NCBI RefSeq assembly: GCF_012999535.1
Contig: NZ_JABBWV010000008.1
Span: 124,001 to 188,000 of the forward strand
DNA from: Microbispora sp. H11081
GTDB lineage: Bacteria > Actinomycetota > Actinomycetes > Streptosporangiales > Streptosporangiaceae
Direction of reading: 5' to 3'
DNA: 64,000 bases
Each line of letters opens with the position of its first letter. The stretch's first letter is position 1. Shown here piece by piece: positions 25,168 to 32,377 of this stretch. The notes beneath the pieces were generated by a model. The model made no database searches and was not told the DNA's origin. It was given only the letters and a program-made list of their open reading frames with translations. A program made the position numbers and the translations under genes.

Positions 25168-25239
25168 TGGGCGATACTGGGATCGAACCAGTGACCTCTT
25201 CGGTGTGAACGAAGCGCTCTCCCGCTGAGCTAATCGCCC
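25168..25239 (-). tRNA. tRNA-Val (anticodon CAC)
   Basis: The acceptor stem is GGGCGAT/ATCGCCC. The anticodon stem CTTCG/CGAAG encloses the loop TTCACAC with anticodon CAC. The T arm contains GGTTCGATCC. Discriminator A is present and no CCA is encoded. Confidence 0.95.
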
Positions 25240-25704
25240 GGGATCATCTGCGCCTCGCGGCGCCGACGGGGAAAACCATACCGCACTCCAGGGGGTGATG
25301 GCGAAAGCACGGCACGGTCGCCTCGATCGTCCGGCCTTCGTCAACACCTTCGAAAGGTTCGCCAGACCGTCCCCGGCGTGGGGGTGTGGTGTCATAGCAT
25401 CGTGATGCTCCATGCTCGACCTATACGCACGACCTGAGATCATTCGCCCGCAATGGCATCGCCGGCGCGGCCCCGCCGACACGCAAAGCAGAGGTTAGGA
25501 CAAGCCTGTTGGTGATGTTTGAGCTGGTAGATGACCGAATGTCAAGCTGTGATCTGCGTTACAGAAGGGCCTGGAGGCGGAATCTTTCCTACGGGTCTCC
25601 TCGTTCGCCTCGTAGCGCGAGCGCCCGGCGAGGCCCGACCGCACAGTGAAGACGCAGTGACAGCCCCTGACAGGGGACCCGACGACGAAAAGGTTTGGCT
25701 GACG
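25240..25704. other. Leader region before ssgB with no gene seen
   Basis: This holds the tRNA-Val upstream side and the upstream region of the SsgB-like gene. In-frame extension of that gene into this region gives unconvincing protein. I see no RNA gene or clear promoter match. Confidence 0.4.
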
Positions 25705-26121
25705 ATGAACAGCACCACCGTCTCTGCCGAGCTAGGCCTTCGGCTTGTGGTCCCCGACCGTACGACCGTCCCCCTGCTCGCCGGCCTGAGCTACACAGCT
25801 GAGGATCCGTACGCCATCCGGATGGCCTTCCATGTGGGGAATGACGAGCCGGTCGAGTGGATCTTCGCCCGCGAACTGCTGACCGTCGGCATCGTGCGGC
25901 GCGTCGGCGACGGGGACGTCCAGGTGTGGCCGGCCCGGTCGGACGGCGAGCGCACGCTCAACATCAGCCTCACGTCGCCCTTCGGCCAGGCCCTGTTCGA
26001 GGTGCCGCTGGCCCCCCTCACCGAGTTCCTGCACCGGACCTACGAGCTCGTCCCCGCCGGCCGTGAAACCGACTTCATGGACCTGGACGAGGAGCTCACC
26101 AACATGCTCTGGAGTTCGTAG
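25705..26121 (+). CDS. ssgB: SsgA/SsgB-family sporulation and cell-division protein
   Basis: A 138-residue SALP protein starting at ATG 25705. It contains the family blocks STTVSAELGLRLVVPDRTTV, PYAIRMAFHVGNDEPVEWIF and ARELLTVGIVRRVGDGDVQV, and ends with an acidic DLDEELTNMLWSS tail. SsgB-type members recruit FtsZ to future septa during sporulation in actinomycetes. The gene symbol is given because the N-terminus and length fit SsgB better than the longer or more divergent SALPs. An upstream extension is not supported. It is next to tRNA-Val and convergent with a DUF305 gene. Confidence 0.85.
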   Translation: MNSTTVSAELGLRLVVPDRTTVPLLAGLSYTAEDPYAIRMAFHVGNDEPVEWIFARELLTVGIVRRVGDGDVQVWPARSDGERTLNISLTSPFGQALFEVPLAPLTEFLHRTYELVPAGRETDFMDLDEELTNMLWSS

Positions 26122-26124
26122 GAA

Positions 26125-26805
26125 TCAGCCCGGCCTCCGCTGGAGCCCTCTCATACGCGCGATCTCGATCTGCTGGCCGGAGACGACGTCCTGCGCCATC
26201 GTCCGCATGGTGCGGTCCCGTCCCTGGCGCAGTTCCTCCGCCGCCATGCGCACCGCGCCCTCGTGGTGGCGGATCATCAGCGTGAGGAAGAGTTCGTCGA
26301 AGGCGCGTCCCCTGGCCGTACGCAACCGGGTGAGCTCCTCCTCGCTCGCCATGCCGTAGCCGCCCGTCCCCTGATCGCCCGTCCCCTGATCACTCGTGCC
26401 GTGGTCGTGGCCGGGCGGCGGCGTGCGGCCCAGTGCCCGCAGCCATGACTCCATCGCCGCGATCTCGGGGCGCTGCCCGTCCGCCACGCGGCTCGCGACC
26501 GCCGTCACCAGTGGGTTCTCTGTGCGGCCCGCGGCCAGCCCGGCCATCTCCAGCGCCTGCCGGTGATGCGGGATCATCGCCTCGGCGAACCGTACGTCCG
26601 CCGCCACCGGCCCTGCCTCCGCGGCCGGACGGCTGGGCGGCGGGGGGTCGGACTGCCCGGGGGCGCCGGGGACGACCACCGGGGCGTCTGCGCGCGCCGG
26701 TGGAGCGACGCCGGACGACGAGCATGCGGCCAGCGCGGGCGCAACTGCCAGCAGAACCGTTACCAATCCGGTCCGCACCGGTCGCGGGCTCGACATACCT
26801 TCCAT
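26125..26805 (-). CDS. DUF305 lipoprotein
   Basis: A 226-residue exported protein. The lipobox is ALAACS near residue 27. The DUF305 domain (ferritin-like, four-helix) shows two copies of the family motif: FAEAMIPHHRQALEMAGLA and FLTLMIRHHEGAVRMAAEEL. Each carries a paired His that may bind metal. A low-complexity insert of GTSDQGTGDQGTGGYG sits between them. The start is either 26805 or ATG 26796. It diverges from the LVIVD-type gene across about 30 bases; the two gene types are commonly neighbours, suggesting a shared envelope role, perhaps in metal handling. Confidence 0.9.
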   Translation of the reverse strand: MEGMSSPRPVRTGLVTVLLAVAPALAACSSSGVAPPARADAPVVVPGAPGQSDPPPPSRPAAEAGPVAADVRFAEAMIPHHRQALEMAGLAAGRTENPLVTAVASRVADGQRPEIAAMESWLRALGRTPPPGHDHGTSDQGTGDQGTGGYGMASEEELTRLRTARGRAFDELFLTLMIRHHEGAVRMAAEELRQGRDRTMRTMAQDVVSGQQIEIARMRGLQRRPG

Positions 26806-26837
26806 GGTGGGCGATGATCCGCGGGCATGGGGGCGAT

Positions 26838-28214
26838 GTGAGCAGACCGAGGCTGAAGGCCGCGCTGGTGGCGACCGTGATCCTGCTGTCCCCGGCCTGC
26901 GCCGCCACCGAGCCCGCGCCGTCGCCGACCGCTCGCGACGGCCTCCCGGCCCAGGACGAGATCAGGCACAGCCCCAACATGAAGCTGGTCGCCAACGTCC
27001 CCCTGGCGGCGCCCTTCGACGGCCCGGACGACTGGGGCACCGACATGGCCTTCCAGGGCCGCTACGCGTTCGTGGGCAACTACGGGGGCTTCACCGTGCA
27101 CGACATCGGCGACCCCGAGCATCCGAAGGCCGTCGCGCGGGTGCGGTGCCCCAGCGGGCAGAACGACATCTCGGTCTCCGGCGACCTGCTGTTCCTGTCG
27201 GTCGACGAGCCCCGTACGGACGACACCTGCGCGAGCGATCTCGGGGACCCGGCCGCCGCGGGCGCCTGGGAGGGCATCCGAATCTTCGACATCTCCGACA
27301 AAACCCACCCGCGCTACCTGAAGTCCGTACGCACGGAGTGCGGCTCCCACACGCACACGGTCGTGCCGGGCAAGGACGACGAGACCGTCTACCTGTACGT
27401 GTCCTCCCCCGGCCCGAATCCGGACACCACGGGATGCGCCGCGCCCCACCAGAACATCTCGATCGTGGAGGTTCCCCGCCGTGAGCCCGGCAGGTCCCGG
27501 GTCGTGGCCAAGCCCGAACTGTTCGCGGGCAGACCGGCGGGTGAGGACCGCATCGGCGGCTGCCACGACATCACCGTCTACCCGGAGAAGGACCTGGCCG
27601 CGGGCGCCTGCTTCGGCGACGGCGTCCTGCTGGACATCTCCGACCGGGTGCGCCCCAAGCTGCTGCAGACCGTGCGCGACGAGGAGAACTTCTCCATCTG
27701 GCACTCGGCCACGTTCAACAACGAGGGCACCAAGGTCGTCTTCAGCGACGAGATGGGCGGCGGGGCCGCCGCCACCTGCCTGCCCTCGGTGAGCGCGACC
27801 AAGGGCGCGGACGCCATCTACGCGCTGACGCCGGAGCGCAGGCTCGTCCGGCAGGGCTTCTTCAAGATCCCCCGGGTCCAGGGCGAGACGGAGAACTGCG
27901 TGGCCCACAACGGCGCGCTGGTGCCCGTCCCCGGCCGCGACGTGATGGTCCAGGGGTGGTACATGGGCGGAGTCTCGGTCTGGGAGTTCACCGACCCCGC
28001 CCATCCGCGGGAGATCGCCTACTTCGAGCGCGGGCCGCTGGCGCCGGAGCTCCACCTGGGCGGCTCCTGGTCGGCCTACTACTACAACGGCTACATCTAC
28101 TCCAGCGACATCACGAAGGGCCTCGACGTGCTGCGCGTGGACGACCCAGTCACCGATCCCGCCAAGGCCGTGCGCGTGAAGGAGCTCAACGCGCAGAGTC
28201 AGCGCTCCTACTGA
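26838..28214 (+). CDS. LVIVD-type beta-propeller lipoprotein
   Basis: A 458-residue exported protein. GTG 26838 gives a short basic start, a hydrophobic segment and the lipobox LSPACA. The body has blades of the LVIVD type: YAFVGNYGGFTVHDIGDPEH, GIRIFDISDKTHPRYLKSV, DGVLLDISDRVRPKLLQTV and GGVSVWEFTDPAHPREIAYF. HTHTV and CHDITV segments carry conserved His residues. No enzyme class is evident. It faces a DUF305 gene across a very short divergent region, so the promoters must overlap the other gene's 5' end. ATG 26814 is an alternative start. Confidence 0.85.
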   Translation: MSRPRLKAALVATVILLSPACAATEPAPSPTARDGLPAQDEIRHSPNMKLVANVPLAAPFDGPDDWGTDMAFQGRYAFVGNYGGFTVHDIGDPEHPKAVARVRCPSGQNDISVSGDLLFLSVDEPRTDDTCASDLGDPAAAGAWEGIRIFDISDKTHPRYLKSVRTECGSHTHTVVPGKDDETVYLYVSSPGPNPDTTGCAAPHQNISIVEVPRREPGRSRVVAKPELFAGRPAGEDRIGGCHDITVYPEKDLAAGACFGDGVLLDISDRVRPKLLQTVRDEENFSIWHSATFNNEGTKVVFSDEMGGGAAATCLPSVSATKGADAIYALTPERRLVRQGFFKIPRVQGETENCVAHNGALVPVPGRDVMVQGWYMGGVSVWEFTDPAHPREIAYFERGPLAPELHLGGSWSAYYYNGYIYSSDITKGLDVLRVDDPVTDPAKAVRVKELNAQSQRSY

Positions 28215-28217
28215 GGA

Positions 28218-29048
28218 TCACGGGTCGACGTCGGCCGCGGAACGCTCGGCGAAGACCTTCATGGCCTCCAGCGTGACCGGTCCTGGCGCCTGGGGCAGCA
28301 CCTTCCCGTCCACGGCCCTGATCGGCTGGACGTCGCGGGTCGTGGAGGTCAGGAAGGCCTCCTCCGCGTCGTACAGCGCCGAGATCGGCACGTCGGCCTC
28401 CTCGCCGCCGCACCACTGGAGGGTGAGCGCGCGGGTCACGCCGGCCAGGCAGCCGGAGGCGAGCGTCGGGGTGATCAGGCGGCCGCCGGTGACGATGAAG
28501 ATGTTGCTGCCCGTGCCTTCGCACAGGCTCCCGGCCAGGTTCTCGAAGATCGCCTCGGCGCCGCCGCGCTCCTTGGCGTACGCCAGGGCCTTGGCGTTGT
28601 CGCCGTAGGAGGTGCTCTTGACGCCGGCCAGCGCGCCGCGCTCGTTGCGCGGCCAGGGCACCACGACGACGTCGGCGGTGCTGGGGAACGGCGCCTGCTC
28701 GCCCACGATGACGATGGCGTTCGTGCCGGTCGATCCGCGGTCGGAGCCGAGCGGTCCAGGACCGCTGGTGTAGGTGATCCTGATCCGCGCCAGCGGCCAC
28801 TTCGGCGCGGCGGCCAGGCAGCGGCGCACCCCGTCGGCGATCGCGGCGAGGTCGGGCTCGGGCAGGTCCATCCGCTTGGCGGAAAGCGCCAGCCGGTCGA
28901 GGTGGCGGGTGAGCGCGAAGGACTCCCCGTTCACCGCCTTGATCGTCTCGAACACGCCGTCGCCGACCATCAGCCCGTGGTCGTACACCGAGACCACGGC
29001 CCTGTCGGGCTCGTACAGCTCCCCGTTCACCCAGATGGGTACAGACAT
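28218..29048 (-). CDS. pabC: Aminodeoxychorismate lyase-like class IV aminotransferase
   Basis: A 276-residue fold-type IV PLP enzyme. It has VSVYDHGLMVGDGVFETIKA and the arginine block ARIRITYTSG. The catalytic Lys is in GVKSTSYGDNAKALAYAKER, followed by EGTGSNIFIV, which grips the PLP phosphate. The fold covers aminodeoxychorismate lyase, branched-chain aminotransferase and D-amino-acid aminotransferase. Aminodeoxychorismate lyase is chosen because pabB lies directly upstream. It would convert 4-amino-4-deoxychorismate to p-aminobenzoate and pyruvate for folate. The gap to pabB is 15 bases and GGAG precedes the ATG. Confidence 0.85.
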   Translation of the reverse strand: MSVPIWVNGELYEPDRAVVSVYDHGLMVGDGVFETIKAVNGESFALTRHLDRLALSAKRMDLPEPDLAAIADGVRRCLAAAPKWPLARIRITYTSGPGPLGSDRGSTGTNAIVIVGEQAPFPSTADVVVVPWPRNERGALAGVKSTSYGDNAKALAYAKERGGAEAIFENLAGSLCEGTGSNIFIVTGGRLITPTLASGCLAGVTRALTLQWCGGEEADVPISALYDAEEAFLTSTTRDVQPIRAVDGKVLPQAPGPVTLEAMKVFAERSAADVDP

Positions 29049-29063
29049 CTCCTGCTCCGTTCA

Positions 29064-30077
29064 TTACCGATGTCGCGGGCCGTCCTCGGACGCGAGGCCG
29101 ACGAGCCTGGCGGCCTTGAGCTCGGTCTCGTGCCATTCCCTCCGGGGGTCGGACCCCCAGGTGATGCCCGCTCCCGTACCGAACCGGATCGTGTCGTGCT
29201 CGATCCAGAAGGTCCGGATGCCGACAGCAAGCGCCCCCTCGCGCCTGTCGGCGTCGACCCAGCCCACGGCCCCACAGTACGGCCCGCGGGGCTCTGGTTC
29301 GAGCTCGTCGATGATCCGCAGCGCCGACGACTTCGGCGCGCCGGTCACCGATCCCGGAGGGAAGGTGGCGGCGAACAGCTCCGGCCAGCCGGCGCCGCCG
29401 GCCAGCCGCGCCCGCACCGTGGACACCAGGTGCACGAGCCCGGGGTGCTCCTCGACCGCGAACAGCGAGGGCACGGTCACCGAGCCTACCTCCGCCACAC
29501 GGCTGAGGTCGTTGCGAACCAGGTCGACGATCATGAGGTTCTCGGCGTAGTCCTTGTCGAGGAGATCGTCGGCCGTCACGCCGGTGCCCTTGATCGGCCG
29601 GGACTCGACCATGTCGCCGCTCCTGGACAGGTACAGCTCCGGAGAGGCCGACACGACTGTCAGCCCCGGCACGCCGACCACCGCCGCGTACGGCGCGGGG
29701 TTGCCCTCGGCCAGCCGTGCGGCGAGGGCGAGGGGGTCCACGTCCGGGGAGGGCAGCGGCGCGGACAGGACGCGGCAGAGGTTGGCCTGGTAGACCTCGC
29801 CCCGCTCGATGTAGTCCCTGATCCGCCGGACGCCCCGCTCGTAGCCGTCCTGGTCCAGGGAGGTGGTCCAGGCGTCGCGGCCGGGTCCCCGCCACGGGCC
29901 GCGCGGCGGGGGCAGCGGGGCGGGCCGCACGTGGTCGAACCGCGCGCAGACGACCTTCCCCTCGTACGACACGACCACCGCCCACCAACCGGAGCCGTCG
30001 AGGGCGGCCAGGTCGGTGGTCACCTCTCTCAGGCCGGTGGCGAGGCGGCCCCCGATGTGGGCGAAGGCGTCGTGCAC
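29064..30077 (-). CDS. pabB: Aminodeoxychorismate synthase component I
   Basis: A 337-residue chorismate-binding enzyme starting at GTG 30077 with GGGAG upstream. Diagnostic blocks are YERGVRRIRDYIERGEVYQA, SRPIKGT, ENLMIVDLVRNDLSRVAEVG, FPPGSVTGAPKSSALRIIDE and the late FGTGAGITWGSDPRREWHET. The sequence PIKGT favours aminodeoxychorismate synthase over anthranilate synthase. The N-terminal tryptophan-sensing domain is shortened, so the protein is smaller than the usual 450 residues. It needs a glutaminase partner (PabA), not encoded here. It forms a folate pair with the downstream pabC-like gene. Confidence 0.88.
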   Translation of the reverse strand: MHDAFAHIGGRLATGLREVTTDLAALDGSGWWAVVVSYEGKVVCARFDHVRPAPLPPPRGPWRGPGRDAWTTSLDQDGYERGVRRIRDYIERGEVYQANLCRVLSAPLPSPDVDPLALAARLAEGNPAPYAAVVGVPGLTVVSASPELYLSRSGDMVESRPIKGTGVTADDLLDKDYAENLMIVDLVRNDLSRVAEVGSVTVPSLFAVEEHPGLVHLVSTVRARLAGGAGWPELFAATFPPGSVTGAPKSSALRIIDELEPEPRGPYCGAVGWVDADRREGALAVGIRTFWIEHDTIRFGTGAGITWGSDPRREWHETELKAARLVGLASEDGPRHR

Positions 30078-30139
30078 AGGTCTATTCTCCCTCCCCCGCC
30101 GCAGCCAGGGAGGCCGGGCGGGAGGGTCGGGCGTCGAGG

Positions 30140-31030
30140 TCAGGCGGGAACGGATCGGGGCAGCAGGCCGAGCAGCGCGCGGGCGGCCGGGAGCGGCGCC
30201 GTGCGCGGCAGGGCCGCGTACACCGTGCGGCGCGGCGCGAATTCGCCGAGCGACCGCAGCGCCACGTCCCCGCGTACGGCGGACGCGGCCATGGCGGGCA
30301 CCAGCGTCACCCCGAGCCCGGCGGCCACATAGCCGAGCTTGCCGGTCCACTCCCCGATCCGCAGGTCGACCCTGGGCGCGAAGCCGGCCCGGGCGCAGGC
30401 GGCGCCGAGCATGGTCACCGTGCCGGGAGGGGCTCCCTCGATCCAGCTCTCGTCACGCAGGGCACGCAGGTCCACCTTGTCGTCCCCGGCCAGCGGGTGG
30501 TCGGCGGGGAGCGCGACGAGCAGTTCGTCCTCCAGCAGGGGGGTGACCTCCACCTCGGGACCCGCCCCAAGACCGGAGGGGTAGTCGCTCACCACCGCGA
30601 TGTCGATCTCCGCGCGGCCGAGGCCGTCCATCAGCGCCGTGCTGAGGCCCTCCACCATGCTGACCGACACCTCGGGGCGGGCCGCGCGCAGTTCGCGCAG
30701 GGCGGCGGGGATGAGCACGGCGTTGGCCGTGGCGAACGCGCCGACCCGCAGGCGGCCGCCGGTGCCCTGGTGGATGGCGGCGAGCTCCTCCCCCGCCCGG
30801 CCGAGCCGCTCCAGCACCTCACGTGCGTAGCGGTGCAGGGTCCGGCCCGCGGGCGTGAGCCGCACGCCCCTGGGCAGCCGCGCGAACAACGGGCCGCCCG
30901 CCTGCGCCTCCAGGGACGCGATGCGCCGGGACACGGCTGATTGCGTGTAGTTGAGCTGCACCGCGGCGGCCGTGAAGGACCCCGTACGGGCCACGACGTC
31001 GAGCAGCACAAGCGCGTCGGTGTCGAACAT
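30140..31030 (-). CDS. LysR-family transcriptional regulator
   Basis: A 296-residue regulator. The N-terminal helix-turn-helix is ALVLLDVVARTGSFTAAAV followed by YTQSAVSRRIASLEAQAGG. The effector domain has the usual GGRLRVGAFATANAVLIP and IDIAVVSDYP segments. Starts at ATG 31030 or ATG 31042 are both possible. It diverges from the dehydrogenase-RidA fusion gene, and a perfect inverted repeat lies between them. LysR proteins typically control the divergent gene with a small-molecule cofactor. Here the cofactor is unknown. Confidence 0.9.
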   Translation of the reverse strand: MFDTDALVLLDVVARTGSFTAAAVQLNYTQSAVSRRIASLEAQAGGPLFARLPRGVRLTPAGRTLHRYAREVLERLGRAGEELAAIHQGTGGRLRVGAFATANAVLIPAALRELRAARPEVSVSMVEGLSTALMDGLGRAEIDIAVVSDYPSGLGAGPEVEVTPLLEDELLVALPADHPLAGDDKVDLRALRDESWIEGAPPGTVTMLGAACARAGFAPRVDLRIGEWTGKLGYVAAGLGVTLVPAMAASAVRGDVALRSLGEFAPRRTVYAALPRTAPLPAARALLGLLPRSVPA

Positions 31031-31080
31031 GCTCCGATCCATGAGCGAGAGGAACCAGTGCCATGCGATCTGGTCGCTGG

Positions 31081-31111
31081 TGGGATGCGTTTTTTCTCCC
31101 ATAGCATCCCA
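31081..31111. promoter_or_regulatory. Inverted repeat between LysR and fusion gene, likely LysR site
   Basis: TGGGATGC and GCATCCCA form a perfect 8-bp dyad with a 15-base centre. A -10-like TAGCAT lies inside its right arm, eight bases before the ATG of the fusion gene, suggesting a leaderless or very short leader that the regulator could cover. Confidence 0.6.
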
Positions 31112-31115
31112 GGAC

Positions 31116-32372
31116 ATGATTGCTTTTCTCGGTCTGGGACGTATGGGCGTTCCGATGGCCGGCCGCCTTGTCGCCGCCGGCCACAAGGTGACCGTGTGGA
31201 ACCGTACGCCACGGGACGTGCCGGGCGCGGAGGCGGCCCCCTCCCCCGCCGCGGCCGCCGCCGGAGCGGACATCGTGATCACCATGCTGAGCGATCCGGA
31301 CGCCGTGTCGGAGGTGGCGCGTGCGGCGCTGCCGGGGCTGCGGCCGGGGTCCGTGCTGGTGGAGATGTCCACGATCGGCCCCGACGCGGTGCGGCTGCTG
31401 CGCGGCCTGCTCCCCGAGAGCGTGGGCCTGGTCGACGCCCCCGTGCTCGGCAGCGTGGGCCCGGCCGCCGAGGGCACGCTGGTCGTGCTCGCCGGAGGCG
31501 CCCGCTGGGACCTGGATCGCGTGTCGGACGTGCTGCGCGTGTTCGGGACCGTCCACGAGGCGGGTGGGCCGGGATCGGGCGCCGCGACCAAGCTCGCCGT
31601 GATGAGCGCGCTGGTGACGGCCCAGGTGGGGCTGGCGGAGACGCTGGCCTACGCGGACGCCCTCGGGGTCGGCCGCACCGCCCTGCTCGACGTCCTCGGG
31701 GCGACGCCGCTGGCCGGGCTCGCGGAGCGGCTGCGGCCGGTGGCCGAGTCGGGCCCGTTCGAGACGAGGTACGCCCTCGGCCTGGCCGCCAAGGACCTGC
31801 GGCTGGCCACCGAAGGGCCGGGAAGCGGCCAGACGGTGACCGCCGCCGCCCGCGACCTGCTCGCGGGGGCGGTCGCGGCCGGGCTGGCGGGGCACGACCT
31901 CACCGCCGTCGTCCCGTTCGCCGCGTCCCGGACGCCGGAGGCCCCCGCGCCGAAGGAGGTGCGGGCGCCGAAGGAGGTGCGGGCGCCGAAGGAGGTGCGG
32001 GCGGTCAACCCGCCCTCCGTCCCGGCGACCAACGGGCGCTACTCGCACGCCGTACGCTTCGGCGACCTGCTGTTCGTGTCCGGGCAGGTGGCGCTGGACG
32101 AGGACGGGAAGGTCGCCGGCGAGGGCGACATGACCCGGCAGTCCGAGGTCGTGATGGAGAACCTCGGCCGGATCCTGGCCGACCAGGGCTCGTCCTTCGA
32201 CCGGATCCTGCACATCAGGACGTTCCTGACCGACATGGACCGGCTGCACGAGTACGCCGCGGTCCGCGGCCGTTTCCTCACCGGCGAGCCGCCCGCCAGC
32301 ACGACCGTCGAGGTCGAGCGGCTGTTCCTGCCCGGCCTGGTCATCGAGGTCGAGGTGGTCGCCGCCCTCTGA
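31116..32372 (+). CDS. Beta-hydroxyacid dehydrogenase / RidA-like fusion protein
   Basis: A 418-residue two-domain protein. Residues 1-275 are a 3-hydroxyisobutyrate-dehydrogenase-like or imine-reductase-like unit: NAD(P) loop GLGRMG (6-11), VTVWNRTP, and the conserved Lys159 in GAATKLAVMS. The usual following Asn is missing. Residues 300-418 are a RidA/YjgF domain (YSHAVRFGDLLFVSGQVAL, ILHIRTFLTDM, TTVEVERL). The RidA imine-deaminase Arg expected in a PAR..VEV block is Ser here (PPASTTVEV). A linker of three APKEVR repeats joins the parts. It is probably regulated by the divergent LysR gene and may handle imines or enamines, which is inference. Confidence 0.85.
   Translation: MIAFLGLGRMGVPMAGRLVAAGHKVTVWNRTPRDVPGAEAAPSPAAAAAGADIVITMLSDPDAVSEVARAALPGLRPGSVLVEMSTIGPDAVRLLRGLLPESVGLVDAPVLGSVGPAAEGTLVVLAGGARWDLDRVSDVLRVFGTVHEAGGPGSGAATKLAVMSALVTAQVGLAETLAYADALGVGRTALLDVLGATPLAGLAERLRPVAESGPFETRYALGLAAKDLRLATEGPGSGQTVTAAARDLLAGAVAAGLAGHDLTAVVPFAASRTPEAPAPKEVRAPKEVRAPKEVRAVNPPSVPATNGRYSHAVRFGDLLFVSGQVALDEDGKVAGEGDMTRQSEVVMENLGRILADQGSSFDRILHIRTFLTDMDRLHEYAAVRGRFLTGEPPASTTVEVERLFLPGLVIEVEVVAAL
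31947..32000 (+). repeat. Three perfect 18-bp repeats coding the inter-domain linker
   Basis: GCGCCGAAGGAGGTGCGG is repeated three times exactly, giving APKEVR three times. Each unit carries AAGGAGG, a complete anti-Shine-Dalgarno match inside the coding sequence. Confidence 0.9.
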
Positions 32373-32377
32373 GGTCC

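Noticed and set aside
25531..25704. N-terminal extension of the SsgB-like protein
   Set aside because: Family members start at the MNSTTVS position, and the extension is not protein-like.
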